A stretch of DNA of 64,000 nt from Thermorudis peleae (GTDB lineage Bacteria > Chloroflexota > Chloroflexia > Thermomicrobiales > Thermomicrobiaceae). The notes beneath the pieces were generated by a model. It worked only from the letters and a program-made list of their open reading frames with translations, was not told the DNA's origin and did not search any database. The stretch is taken from assembly GCF_000744775.1 (NCBI RefSeq), contig NZ_JQMP01000003.1:1-64000 (forward strand), in the 5' to 3' direction. Shown here piece after piece: positions 18,591 to 27,932 of the stretch (position 1 is the first letter of the stretch; every line of letters starts with the position of its first letter). Position numbers and translations under genes: made by a program.

Positions 18591-19112
18591 TTAATTCTCC
18601 AGCAAGAGACTCGCCAGTACCGCGAGCCGGTCATCGACGGGCATTGCTTCTGGTGGCAGGAGCGACTCAAAGCCTGGGCAGTCTGGTCCGCAGACGGGGC
18701 GAAGAGGCTGCGCGAGGATCGCTACCTGCCGAAGCAATTCGTTCAAGTCCAGTTGGTGATTCTCATCGATGATGAATGTCTCATCATCCTCTGGGAGCGG
18801 CAACGGGGCACCCGTCTCGACATCGATGCTTGGCCAGAACTCGGCGGAGACCGTCTCGGTGTATGTGCCATCGAATTCTGTTAAGCAGCGGGCACAGACC
18901 TGGTGGCCGGTGACCTGCACATCGCCAGTCACCAAGATGCCGGACGTAATGCGCGTCAGCCGCAGGTGGGCCTCGACACGCTGGGTTGGCAGGTCGACAT
19001 CGAGTTCGAGCGCATCGAGATGGACGTCAATGCGCCGCTCCGCACCGACGCGCGCCTTGAGAAGCTGCGCGACATTCAAGACGGTATCGTTGTAAAGCTG
19101 CTGCGGTTGCAT
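18591..19112 (-). CDS. YceD/DUF177-family protein
   Basis: A 173-residue DUF177 (YceD) protein, a family almost always encoded just before rpmF and linked to 23S rRNA or ribosome assembly in some organisms. The recognisable core is VTGHQVCARCLTEFDGTY, with the conserved CxRC, followed by an acidic stretch and LDLNELLRQVAILAQPLRPVC. The conserved C-terminal Cys cluster is reduced to CGPDC. It is the first gene of the block, with a GGAGGG site before ATG 19112. Confidence 0.85.
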   Translation of the reverse strand: MQPQQLYNDTVLNVAQLLKARVGAERRIDVHLDALELDVDLPTQRVEAHLRLTRITSGILVTGDVQVTGHQVCARCLTEFDGTYTETVSAEFWPSIDVETGAPLPLPEDDETFIIDENHQLDLNELLRQVAILAQPLRPVCGPDCPGFESLLPPEAMPVDDRLAVLASLLLEN

Positions 19113-19161
19113 CGTTCACCCTCCGGGCGAGCGTCCCCACATCACGGGGCGCAACTAGGAT

Positions 19162-19190
19162 ACTATACTGCTCTCCTCCGGCGCTGGCGA
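19162..19190 (-). promoter_or_regulatory. Possible promoter of the yceD-rpmF-fab block
   Basis: On the minus strand TATAGT (19162-19167) is preceded by TCGCCA (19185-19190) with a 17-nt spacer. The -10 is good and the -35 matches four of six consensus bases. It lies 50 nt before the yceD start. Confidence 0.45.
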
Positions 19191-19254
19191 GCCAGGGAGC
19201 GCGCAACGCGGCAGACGGTAGTAGAATGCCGGGCGTAGACGAAGGGATGGCGCC

Positions 19255-20013
19255 GTGCGGGAAAATATGCTCAAGCGGAAACTGGCGGCCGGTGAAGCCG
19301 TCATTGGGTGTTTCGTACCATATCCGTCAGCCGAGCTTGCTGAGTTGGTCGCGCGGCTCGGCTTCGACTTTGTCTTGATCGACTGCGAGCACGGGCCGAC
19401 GTCGATCGAGTCGGCGTATCACATGGTGCTCGCGAGCGAAGCTGGCGGGGCGACCCCGCTGATTCGCGTGCCGCAAAACGTGCAGCAGGTCATTCTCCGC
19501 TATCTCGACATTGGCCCGGGCGGCATTATGGTGCCACAGGTCAACAGCGCCGACGAAGCACGGGCAGTGGTGCGGGCAGCAAAGTACCATCCAGAAGGAC
19601 GGCGTGGCGTCGCTGGGGTACGAGCAGCCGGCTTTGGTGTTGAAGCGCCGCTCTCGGAGTACGTCCGCCAGGCGAACGCTGAGACACTGGTGATTGTCCA
19701 GATCGAGAGTGTTGAGGCGGTCGAGCGCCTGCCCGCGATCCTCGACGTGCCCGGGATTGATCTCTTGTTCGTGGGGCCGAACGACCTTGCACAGTCGATG
19801 GGCTATCCGGGACAACCACTCCATCCTGAAGTCCAGGCCATGGTTGACCGGATTGTCGCCATGGTCGATGGGCGCCTGCCACTGGGCACGACCGCACCAA
19901 CACCGGAGCAAGTCGAGCGTCAGCTTGCGCGCGGGTTCCGACTGCTCGCGGCCAACACGACAAGCCTGCTCGCTGCAGCGGCACGCACACTACTGCAAGC
20001 TGCTGGGCGATAA
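19255..20013 (+). CDS. HpcH/HpaI-family aldolase
   Basis: Class II pyruvate-type aldolase family (HpcH/HpaI, 2,4-dihydroxyhept-2-ene-1,7-dioate aldolase-like), 252 residues. Family features are VIGCFVPYPSAELAELVAR, DFVLIDCEHGP with the metal-binding region, and IDLLFVGPNDLAQSMGYPG. The substrate is not evident; members cleave various 4-hydroxy-2-oxo acids. GTG 19255 follows AAGGGATG. It is transcribed with the aminotransferase gene 19 nt downstream, which gives no clear pathway. Confidence 0.88.
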   Translation: MRENMLKRKLAAGEAVIGCFVPYPSAELAELVARLGFDFVLIDCEHGPTSIESAYHMVLASEAGGATPLIRVPQNVQQVILRYLDIGPGGIMVPQVNSADEARAVVRAAKYHPEGRRGVAGVRAAGFGVEAPLSEYVRQANAETLVIVQIESVEAVERLPAILDVPGIDLLFVGPNDLAQSMGYPGQPLHPEVQAMVDRIVAMVDGRLPLGTTAPTPEQVERQLARGFRLLAANTTSLLAAAARTLLQAAGR

Positions 20014-20032
20014 GGGAAGGAGCACGGAAGGT

Positions 20033-20965
20033 ATGCCACGGAGCGAGTTACTCCCGTACGCCTTTTTTGAAGGGCAGATTGTGCCATCGGACCAAGCCAA
20101 AGTAAGCATCGCGACCCACGCGCTGCAATATGGCACTGGCGTGTTTGGCGGGATTCGCGGCTATTTGACGGCCGATGGCCAAGCGATTAACGTGTTCCGC
20201 CTTCCCGACCACACCCGCCGGCTCATGCAATCAGCCCGCTTTATTCGTGCCACCCTGCCGTACGACGCTGACGGCGTGGCCCAGATCATCGTCGAGTTGA
20301 TCAAGCGCAATGCGCCACGCTTCGACGTCTACATTCGCCCCTTCATCTATAAGGCCGATCTGGAGCTTGGGCCAAAACTGCGCGGCATCCGCGATGAGCT
20401 GGCCATCTATCTCATTCCGCTTCAGGAATACTTGCCAGTGACCAAGCCGATCCGCGTGATGGTCTCATCCTGGCGCCGGGTCGAAGACAACATCATCCCG
20501 AGCCGGGGGAAGGTTTCAGGGGCATACGTCAACTCGGCACTCGCGCACGATCAAGCCGAAGAAGCTGGGTTCGACGATGCCATTATGTTAAACGCTGAGG
20601 GCAAAGTTGCTGAGGCCAGCGGCGCCAATATCTTCATTGTCCGCAACGGCACGCTCATTACCTCGCCGATCACGGCCGACATCCTTGAGGGCATCACCCG
20701 CCGCACGATCATCCAATATGCACACGACCTTGGCATCCCGGTCGAGGAGCGAGAAATCGACCGAACCGAGCTCTATATCTGCGATGAAATCTTCCTCTGC
20801 GGCACGGGTGCGCAAATTTCACCGGTCGGCGTGGTTGATGGGCGTACCGTCGGCAACGGTGAGATCGGGCCAATCACCAAGCGGCTGCAAGAGCTGTTCT
20901 TCGCCGTTGTGCGCGGAGAGGAGCCGCGGTATCAGCACTTCCTGACGCGCGTGCCACTCGAATAA
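20033..20965 (+). CDS. ilvE: Branched-chain amino acid aminotransferase
   Basis: Class IV PLP aminotransferase that makes Val, Ile and Leu from their keto acids with glutamate. It is 310 residues. Typical segments are ALQYGTGVFGGIRGY, RPFIYKADLELG, SSWRRVEDNIIPSRGKVSG with the PLP-binding Lys region nearby, and EIDRTELYICDEIFLCGTG. The start is ATG 20033; the reading frame is open far upstream but that part overlaps the aldolase gene. This is the intact paralogue of the damaged copies in the palindrome. A hairpin follows at 20985. Confidence 0.92.
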   Translation: MPRSELLPYAFFEGQIVPSDQAKVSIATHALQYGTGVFGGIRGYLTADGQAINVFRLPDHTRRLMQSARFIRATLPYDADGVAQIIVELIKRNAPRFDVYIRPFIYKADLELGPKLRGIRDELAIYLIPLQEYLPVTKPIRVMVSSWRRVEDNIIPSRGKVSGAYVNSALAHDQAEEAGFDDAIMLNAEGKVAEASGANIFIVRNGTLITSPITADILEGITRRTIIQYAHDLGIPVEEREIDRTELYICDEIFLCGTGAQISPVGVVDGRTVGNGEIGPITKRLQELFFAVVRGEEPRYQHFLTRVPLE

Positions 20966-20984
20966 GTCATTGGCCATCGGCGTG

Positions 20985-21024
20985 GTGCTTCCCCGGAGTG
21001 TTAGCATTCTGCCCGGGGAAGCAC
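20985..21024 (+). terminator. Hairpin after ilvE
   Basis: A perfect 12-bp stem (20985-20996 with 21013-21024) closes a 16-nt loop, 19 nt after the ilvE stop. There is no T-run. The size and loop resemble the hairpin at 1356. Confidence 0.65.
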
Positions 21025-21046
21025 ACGAGCCGCTGGAGGCGAGTGG

Positions 21047-22762
21047 GTGCGACAGCAGAAACAACACCGGCACGTCTGGATCGGCATTGTGCTCACGCTG
21101 CTGCTCCTCGTGCCGGGCTGCTCCTGGGGAAAGCGGGCAGGATCAACCGCGACGCCAACGCCAGCTACCAGCCAAGCGGTCCAGCAGGCCGCGCCAGCAG
21201 CGGTGACAGTATCGCCGCCAGCAACAGGGCAAACGATGCCAGCTGTTGCGTCCCGGACGCTGGTCGAGGGCGGCCTTGACGAGCCGCGAACGCTGAACCC
21301 GCTGTTTGTCGCCGACCCGCTTTCGGAAGAATTGAGTCATTTGGTCTTTGACGGCCTCGTTTCCGTCGACCCACAGACGGGCGAGCCGACACCGGCATTA
21401 GCCGCATCATGGGACGTGAGCGACGACCGGCAGACCTACACCTTCCATCTGCGACCTGGCGTGCAGTGGCACGACGGACAGCCGCTCACGGCACAAGATG
21501 TCGTCTTCACCTATCAGCGGATGATGGACGAGAACGTGCGCTCGCCGCGCTACTCGCGCTTAGCGGGGCATGTCAAAAGTGTGACGGCGATTGACCAGCA
21601 GACAGTTGCCATTACGCTCTACGCCCCCGACGCAGCATTCCTGACCACGATTGCAACGCTTGGGATTGTCCCGGAGCACCTTCTCGGCAGTATCCAGCCC
21701 GCTCAGCTGATCACTGACCCGTTTGGGATTAGCTCAGCCGTCGGCACTGGGCCGTTTACCCTCAGCCAGTGGGTACGCGGCGAGACGATTGTCTTCACTC
21801 GCAATCCCAACTACTTTCGCGGCGCTCCACAAGTCGAGCAATATATCTACCGCATTTTCCCCTCGCTCGATGATCTTGTTGCCGCGCTCCGCAACGGTCA
21901 GGTGCAGTGGGCAACCGTGAGCGCGTCGTTGGCAACGAACGTGCCGGACATTCCCGGCGTAACCAAGAAGACGCTGCCAGGCTTTGGGCTGACCGTTGTT
22001 GCGTTCCAACTCGATTCGAGTAAGTTCACGCTGTTCCAGGACGCACGGGTACGCAAGGCGCTCTTCCTCGCGCTCGACCGAGCCGCGATGGTCAAAGAGA
22101 TCTACGGCGGGGCGGCGCGCGTCGCCCAGGGGACAATCCCGCCAGCCTCCTGGGCAGCCAGTGCCGTGAACAATGTGCCGGGGCCAAACCGCACGGAAGC
22201 CGGGCAACTACTCGACCAGGCTGGCTGGACGGTGGGCTCTGACGGCTTCCGGCAACATAACGGCAAACGGCTGCAGTTCACCTTGCTGGCAACTGGCGCC
22301 GATCCCGGCGAACGCGCGCTTGCCATCTGGCTCGCGAACCAGTGGCGCACGCTCGGCGTTGATGTCACCATTGACTTCCAGCCCTGGAGCGAGGTGCGCA
22401 AGCGACTCACCGAGACACGCGATTTTCAAGCGGCCTTGCTCACGATCAACTGGGGCATCGACCCAGACCAGAGCGATGTCTGGTCAAGTAATGCGTTCTA
22501 CAGTGGCCTCAACCTCATGCACTACGCAAGCGCAGCAGTCGACAAAGCGCTTGCTGATGGCCTTGCCACCGACGACCGAAGCAAACGCCAAGCGGCCTAC
22601 CAGCAACTGCAACAGACATTGCTCAACGATCTGCCAGTGCTGCCGCTGGCATTCCCCGACCGGGTGGTCCTCTGGTCGACACACCTGCAGGCGCCGTCGC
22701 TTACGCCCCTTGCTTTGCGCCTGCGCCTTGGCGTCGAGCAGTGGCATATGACGGCTTCGTGA
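21047..22762 (+). CDS. ABC transporter substrate-binding lipoprotein, oligopeptide type (SBP family 5)
   Basis: A 571-residue extracellular binding protein of the DppA/OppA type. The N-terminal signal (residues ~10-25) ends in a lipobox LVPGC, followed by a Thr/Ala/Gln-rich linker (~residues 27-65). The fold is recognised from DEPRTLNPLFVADPLSEEL, LAASWDVSDDRQTYTFHLR and FDFxxW-like W-rich lobes. GTG 21047 has GGAGG seven bases upstream. No permease or ATPase genes adjoin, so it works with a transporter encoded elsewhere or acts alone. Ligand unknown. Confidence 0.9.
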   Translation: MRQQKQHRHVWIGIVLTLLLLVPGCSWGKRAGSTATPTPATSQAVQQAAPAAVTVSPPATGQTMPAVASRTLVEGGLDEPRTLNPLFVADPLSEELSHLVFDGLVSVDPQTGEPTPALAASWDVSDDRQTYTFHLRPGVQWHDGQPLTAQDVVFTYQRMMDENVRSPRYSRLAGHVKSVTAIDQQTVAITLYAPDAAFLTTIATLGIVPEHLLGSIQPAQLITDPFGISSAVGTGPFTLSQWVRGETIVFTRNPNYFRGAPQVEQYIYRIFPSLDDLVAALRNGQVQWATVSASLATNVPDIPGVTKKTLPGFGLTVVAFQLDSSKFTLFQDARVRKALFLALDRAAMVKEIYGGAARVAQGTIPPASWAASAVNNVPGPNRTEAGQLLDQAGWTVGSDGFRQHNGKRLQFTLLATGADPGERALAIWLANQWRTLGVDVTIDFQPWSEVRKRLTETRDFQAALLTINWGIDPDQSDVWSSNAFYSGLNLMHYASAAVDKALADGLATDDRSKRQAAYQQLQQTLLNDLPVLPLAFPDRVVLWSTHLQAPSLTPLALRLRLGVEQWHMTAS

Positions 22763-23140
22763 CATCGTGCACAAAAGGGCTTGCATTCTCTTGGGCAAGC
22801 CACTATACTGGTGAGCTAATCGATGATGGCAGGAGGCACGCAACGGCGCGTGTCTCGGTGGGTGAGGAGGCCCAAATGCTGGACGCAACGCTGCGGCCGC
22901 GTGATTGTTTTCCCCACTGTGCACTGACAGTGGTCCATGTCGCTGGGAATCTTCCCGATATCCCCGCGTTACCTCTTCCTTCAGTAAGGCCTTCCGGAAG
23001 AAAATCAAGCGGAACCCCCGCGCGAACACGCTAGGACGTGCACGCCGTCGCCGTTGACGGCGAGTTGCTGATTCCTATCAGCGGAGTCGTACCGGAGCAG
23101 GCTCGCTCCAGATCAACAATACGTAGGGAAGGGAACAGCA
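22763..23140 (+). promoter_or_regulatory. Long gltB leader region with sigma-70 promoter
   Basis: The 378 nt before gltB contain a strong promoter, TTGCAT (22781-22786) and TATACT (22804-22809), 17 nt apart. The inferred leader is ~320 nt, far longer than elsewhere in the window. It includes a short open frame (22876-23034) with its own GAGGAGG site, and a small 7-bp hairpin at 22914-22933. I do not recognise a known glutamine or other riboswitch. Confidence 0.7.
22876..23034 (+). CDS. Possible short leader ORF upstream of gltB
   Basis: ATG 22876 lies five bases after GAGGAGG, inside the gltB leader, and opens a 52-residue frame ending TAG 23034. The peptide begins MLDATLRPRDCFPHC and ends with a basic GRKSSGTPARTR. 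It has no run of Gln or Glu codons, so it does not look like a simple glutamate attenuator. It resembles no family I know. It may be translated or chance. Confidence 0.35.
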   Translation: MLDATLRPRDCFPHCALTVVHVAGNLPDIPALPLPSVRPSGRKSSGTPARTR

Positions 23141-26100
23141 ATGCAGCGCAACGACGCGCATCTGGCAAAGGCGCCACTGTATCGACCAGAGTACGAGCAC
23201 GACGCGTGCGGGACAGGCTTTGTCGCCGACCTCTCCGGCGTACCCAGCCACCGCATTGTCGCCTACGCACTCGAGGCAGTCGTCAATTTGACCCACCGCG
23301 GGGCAGTCGATGCTGACGCGAAGACCGGCGACGGCGCTGGGATCACCATCCAGCTCCCGCGCAAGCTGCTTGCTCGGGAAGTCGCGCGGCTCACCGGACA
23401 GACGATCGACCCGGCCGTGCTGGCAGCGGGGCTCGTCTTCCTCCCCCAGCAACCCGAAGCAGCAGCCGCCCTGCAGGAGGAATGTGCTGCGGCGATCGCG
23501 GCCGAAGGGCTGACCTTCCTCGGCTGGCGTGTTGTGCCGGTGAACCCGGATGTGCTGGGGCAGAAGGCACGTGAGACAATGCCAACAATCCGCCATCTGC
23601 TCGTCGCCCGGCCGGAGCGGATGGAGCCGATGGAGTTCGAACGACGGCTCTACCTGGCCCGTCGCCGTATCGAGCGGTTTGCCAAGGAACGCGGCATTAG
23701 CGACTTCTTTGTCCCCTCATTGTCCTGCCGGACACTCGTCTACAAGGGGCTGTTTGTCGCTCGCGACCTGGCTGGCTTCTACCTGGATCTGCAGGATCCT
23801 GAGCTGGAGAGTGCACTTGCACTCTTCCACCAGCGCTACAGCACCAACACCTTCCCGACCTGGCAACTGGCCCAGCCGTTTCGCCGGTTGGCACACAATG
23901 GCGAGATCAACACGCTGCAAGGCAACCGGAACTGGATGCGTGCCCGCGAGCCGGAACTTTGCTCCGACCTCTGGGGCGAGCGGATTCGCGACCTGCTCCC
24001 GGTGATCGAACCGACGGGGAGCGATTCGCTGAGCCTCGACAACGTCCTGGAGTTGCTGGAACTTTCCGGGCGCGAACTGCTCCACGCCGTCGCAATGCTC
24101 GTCCCGGCAGCGTGGGAACACATGCCACATCTCGACGAGGCACTGCGTGGGTTCTACGCCTATCACGCCTGTCTGATGGAGCCGTGGGATGGTCCGGCGG
24201 CCATCGCATTCACCGACGGCCGCATCGCTGGCGCGGTGCTCGACCGCAACGGCCTACGCCCAGCGCGCTATACCGTGACCGAGGATGGGCTCGTTGTCCT
24301 GGCGAGCGAGACCGGCGTGATCGACCTGCGTGGTCATCCGATCCTCGAGCGCGGTCGTCTCGGACCAGGCCAGATGCTGGCAGTCGATGTCCAGCGTGGG
24401 CTGTTGTGGCATGACGATGAGATCAAGGCCCAACTGGCCACCCAGCGGCCGTATGAGCAATGGGTAAAGACACATACCTATCATCTGAGCGAACAGGTCG
24501 AAACCAACGGGCATACCAGCTACAATGGCCATGAGCTGACAGAGAAGCAGGTACTCGCGCGACAAGTCGCCTTTGGCTTCAGCGCAGAAGATCAGCGCCT
24601 GGTCATCCATCCCATGGCAGTGGAAGCCAAGGAACCGGTCTGGTCGATGGGCGATGACGCGCCACTGGCCGTCCTTTCACGTTTTCCACGACCACTCGCC
24701 CATTTCTTCCGTCAGCGCTTCGCACAGGTGACGAACCCACCGATCGACCCGCTGCGCGAGAAGCTTGTGATGGCGCTCGACGTCTACCTTGGGCCACGCC
24801 AAAGCCTGCTGACCGAGACGCCCGAGCACGCGCGGCTGCTGCACCTGCCCAGCCCAGTGCTGACTGAGCGCGCGCTCCACGCGCTCGTGGCGCTGCAGAC
24901 GCCAGAACTGCGTGCTGTCGTCCTGCCCGCTGTTTTCCCAGTCGCTGACGGCCCAGACGGGCTCATGACCGCGCTTGAGCAACTGCTGCGCGATGCTGAA
25001 GCGGTCGTTGACCACGGAGCAACGATCCTCGTGCTGAGCGACCGCGGTGTGGACGCCGAGCATGCGCCGATCCCGATGCCGTTGGCAGTCGGTGGCTTGC
25101 ATCACCACCTCATCCGGGTCGGCAAGCGGATGCGCGCATCAATCGTCTGCGACACTGGCGATGTCTGGGACGTGCACCAGGCAGCGGTGCTGATCGGCTA
25201 CGGCGCGTCAGCGATTCATCCCTATCTTGCCTTTGAAGTGGCGCGCAGCTTTGCCGGCACACGGGGCTGCGAGGAACTGAGCCCAGAGACCCTCGAGCAG
25301 CGCTATAAGGAGTCGCTGGAGGCAGGGCTGCTCAAGGTGATGTCCAAGATGGGCATCTCAACCCTGGCAAGCTACCAGGGTGCCCAACTGTTCGAGATCA
25401 TCGGCCTGGCAGACACCGTTGTCGAGCGCTACTTCACCGGCACGCCAGCTCGTCTGGGTGGACTCGACCTCCGAGGTATCGGTGAGCGCGTGCTGGAGCG
25501 CCATCGGCTGGCATATGCCGAGCCGATCGAGAAGCTTCCTGACTATGGTATGGCGCGGTTCCGCAAGGACGGTGAATACCATGCCTATAGCCCAATGAAC
25601 GTGCGCGCGCTCCAGCAGGCCGTTCAAACTGGCGACCGGACGCAGTACCGCGCGTTCGTGCAACTGATCGAATCGCGACCGCCGATGGCGTTGCGCGACC
25701 TGCTCACCTTCCGGCCGACAACACCGATTCCCCTGGACGAAGTCGAGCCGATGGAGTCGATCCGCAAGCGCTTCGTGGTGACGGCGATGTCGCTTGGTGC
25801 ACTGAGCCCGGAAGCCTTCCGCACCTTGGCCATCGCGATGAACCGGATTGGCGGACGGAGCAACTCCGGTGAAGGTGGCGAAGATCCCGACTGGTATTAC
25901 GAGCCAGGGCCGGACATCCCCCACAGCCGGATTAAGCAGGTCGCATCAGCCCGGTTTGGCGTGACGACGGAGTATCTGGTGCACGCCGACGAACTGGAGA
26001 TTAAGATCGCCCAGGGCTCGAAGCCTGGCGAGGGTGGCCAGCTGCCAGCGCATAAGGTGACGGCGTTCATCGCCCGCCTTCGCCACGCGATTCCAGGCAT

Positions 26101-27691
26101 TGCGCTGATTTCACCGCCGCCACACCACGACATCTACAGCATTGAAGACCTTGCCCAGTTGATCTACGACCTCAAGCAGGTCAACCCACGAGCGCGAGTC
26201 GGTGTGAAGCTCGTGGCTGAGGCTGGTGTCGGCACGATTGCCGCTGGCGTGGCCAAGGCACACGCTGACTATATCCTGATCAGCGGGCACGCTGGCGGCA
26301 CTGGCGCGTCACCACTGTCCTCGATCAAGTACGCAGGCGTCCCCTGGGAACTCGGGTTGGCTGAGACGCAGCAGACGCTGGTGCTCAATGACCTGCGGAG
26401 CCGTGTCCGGTTGCGCACGGACGGTGGGCTCCAGACCGCACGGGACGTCATCATCGCGGCATTGCTGGGCGCTGAGGAGTTCAGCTTTGGCTCGGCAGCG
26501 ATGGTCTCGATCGGATGCGACATGGCCCGGCAGTGCCATCTTAACACTTGCCCAACTGGGATCGCGACGCAGCGCGAAGACCTGCGGGCGCGCTTTCAGG
26601 GCAAGCCAGAGCACGTGATCAACTACTTCACCATGCTAGCCGAAGAGGTGCGCGAATACCTGGCACGGCTCGGCGCGCGGACGCTGGACGAGATTGTCGG
26701 CCGCGTTGACCTACTGACCCAGGTACCGAATCCCGAAGGCCCTGGGGCGACCCTCGACCTTTCGGCCATCCTTACGCTGCCTGGCGATGCAGAGACGCCA
26801 CGCCGTTGCTTCTGGCTACGGAACGACTTCCAAGACGTGAGCGGCCCGCCGCTGGACGAGACCCTGCTGCCGCAATGCCAGCCAGCGCTTGAACACGGCA
26901 CGCCTGTCCATCTCACAGCCACGGTGCGGAACCATCACCGTGCCGTTGGTGCACGGATTGCTGGCGAACTCGCCCGGCGCTATGGCCGGAATACGCCACC
27001 AGCCGGGCTCATCGAGATCGAACTGACGGGTCAGGCCGGTCAGAGCTTCGGGGCATGGTGCACCAATGGCCTGCGGCTCGTGCTCAACGGCGAAGCTAAC
27101 GACTACGTTGGCAAGGGCATGTCTGGTGGCGAGATCATCGTGCGGCCAATCGATCTGCCGAGCGACGCAAGCCGCCCACAAGTGATCGTTGGGAATACGG
27201 TTCTCTACGGCGCGACCGGTGGCAAGCTGTTCGTGGCTGGCCAGGCAGGTGAGCGGTTCGCCGTGCGTAACTCTGGCGCAACTGCCGTTGTCGAAGGCGT
27301 GGGCGATCACGGCTGCGAGTATATGACGGCTGGCACCGTCGTCGTGCTGGGCGAAACCGGCCGCAACTTCGCTTCGGGCATGACCCACGGCACAGCCTAT
27401 GTCCTTGACCTCACCGGCCAGTTCACGAAGCGCTACAACCCAGCTTATGTGTCGTTGGCCCGTCTTGACGATCCGGCTGAAGCGGAAGCACTGCGCGCGC
27501 TGATTGCTGAGCATGTTGCCTGGACGAACAGTCCACGCGGCCAGGCGATCCTCGACCGGTGGGAGGACTACCTGCCACACTTCTGGAAGGTTGTGCCACA
27601 CCCGCCGGTCGAAGTGCCCAACGAGCCACCGGCGCGGGCCCGTGCTCGCTTGGCTGCGCGCCAAGCCGCGGCAGCTCCGGCGGCTGACTAA
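23141..27691 (+). CDS. gltB: Glutamate synthase large subunit
   Basis: Makes two glutamates from glutamine and 2-oxoglutarate; ammonia from the N-terminal amidotransferase is channelled to the synthase site. It is 1516 residues. The order is the class II amidotransferase domain with the catalytic Cys in DACGTGFVADL (~residue 23), the central domain, the FMN/synthase domain with SNSGEGGEDPDWY and GVKLVAEAGVGTIAAGVAK, the 3Fe-4S cluster cysteines in CDMARQCHLNTCPTGI, and the C-terminal beta-helix. No small subunit (gltD) adjoins, so a ferredoxin-linked form or a distant gltD is possible. It faces the glnB-amtB pair. Confidence 0.96.
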   Translation: MQRNDAHLAKAPLYRPEYEHDACGTGFVADLSGVPSHRIVAYALEAVVNLTHRGAVDADAKTGDGAGITIQLPRKLLAREVARLTGQTIDPAVLAAGLVFLPQQPEAAAALQEECAAAIAAEGLTFLGWRVVPVNPDVLGQKARETMPTIRHLLVARPERMEPMEFERRLYLARRRIERFAKERGISDFFVPSLSCRTLVYKGLFVARDLAGFYLDLQDPELESALALFHQRYSTNTFPTWQLAQPFRRLAHNGEINTLQGNRNWMRAREPELCSDLWGERIRDLLPVIEPTGSDSLSLDNVLELLELSGRELLHAVAMLVPAAWEHMPHLDEALRGFYAYHACLMEPWDGPAAIAFTDGRIAGAVLDRNGLRPARYTVTEDGLVVLASETGVIDLRGHPILERGRLGPGQMLAVDVQRGLLWHDDEIKAQLATQRPYEQWVKTHTYHLSEQVETNGHTSYNGHELTEKQVLARQVAFGFSAEDQRLVIHPMAVEAKEPVWSMGDDAPLAVLSRFPRPLAHFFRQRFAQVTNPPIDPLREKLVMALDVYLGPRQSLLTETPEHARLLHLPSPVLTERALHALVALQTPELRAVVLPAVFPVADGPDGLMTALEQLLRDAEAVVDHGATILVLSDRGVDAEHAPIPMPLAVGGLHHHLIRVGKRMRASIVCDTGDVWDVHQAAVLIGYGASAIHPYLAFEVARSFAGTRGCEELSPETLEQRYKESLEAGLLKVMSKMGISTLASYQGAQLFEIIGLADTVVERYFTGTPARLGGLDLRGIGERVLERHRLAYAEPIEKLPDYGMARFRKDGEYHAYSPMNVRALQQAVQTGDRTQYRAFVQLIESRPPMALRDLLTFRPTTPIPLDEVEPMESIRKRFVVTAMSLGALSPEAFRTLAIAMNRIGGRSNSGEGGEDPDWYYEPGPDIPHSRIKQVASARFGVTTEYLVHADELEIKIAQGSKPGEGGQLPAHKVTAFIARLRHAIPGIALISPPPHHDIYSIEDLAQLIYDLKQVNPRARVGVKLVAEAGVGTIAAGVAKAHADYILISGHAGGTGASPLSSIKYAGVPWELGLAETQQTLVLNDLRSRVRLRTDGGLQTARDVIIAALLGAEEFSFGSAAMVSIGCDMARQCHLNTCPTGIATQREDLRARFQGKPEHVINYFTMLAEEVREYLARLGARTLDEIVGRVDLLTQVPNPEGPGATLDLSAILTLPGDAETPRRCFWLRNDFQDVSGPPLDETLLPQCQPALEHGTPVHLTATVRNHHRAVGARIAGELARRYGRNTPPAGLIEIELTGQAGQSFGAWCTNGLRLVLNGEANDYVGKGMSGGEIIVRPIDLPSDASRPQVIVGNTVLYGATGGKLFVAGQAGERFAVRNSGATAVVEGVGDHGCEYMTAGTVVVLGETGRNFASGMTHGTAYVLDLTGQFTKRYNPAYVSLARLDDPAEAEALRALIAEHVAWTNSPRGQAILDRWEDYLPHFWKVVPHPPVEVPNEPPARARARLAARQAAAAPAAD

Positions 27692-27730
27692 ACTCTTGCC
27701 CACTCCAACTCCCTGTTCCCGGCAGGCTGT

Positions 27731-27765
27731 GTGACGAGGGGTTCGGTTCGCCGGCCCCTCGTCAC
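27731..27765 (+). terminator. Terminator after gltB
   Basis: A perfect 11-bp stem (27731-27741 with 27755-27765) with a 13-nt loop follows the gltB stop by 39 nt. Only a short T-containing stretch, catgttta, follows. Confidence 0.7.
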
Positions 27766-27823
27766 CATGTTTATCACGGACGCACACCGCTCGCGTTCTT
27801 ACCCACGAGTTAGGCCTTCACTG

Positions 27824-27862
27824 TGCCAGGCCAGATAGTATGCGCCGCATCTGGGCCTGGCA
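27824..27862. terminator. Second hairpin between convergent gltB and glnB
   Basis: A ~13-bp stem (27824-27836 with 27849-27862, one bulged base) closes a 12-nt loop. It lies between the gltB and glnB terminators and could back up either. Confidence 0.45.
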
Positions 27863-27869
27863 ACAAAGG

Positions 27870-27900
27870 CTGCCCACCAGGGGGTTAGCCTGGCGGGCAG
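27870..27900 (-). terminator. Terminator after glnB
   Basis: An 11-bp stem with one mismatch (27870-27880 with 27890-27900). On the minus strand it is followed by cctttgttg, an acceptable T-rich tail. It ends the amtB-glnB transcript. Confidence 0.6.
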
Positions 27901-27932
27901 TGGTGGGTGGGAGAGGAGCACCAGTAATGGAA

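Noticed and set aside
19694-20032. N-terminal extension of the ilvE frame at 20033
   Set aside because: Overlaps the aldolase gene out of frame and has no similarity; ATG 20033 gives normal family length.
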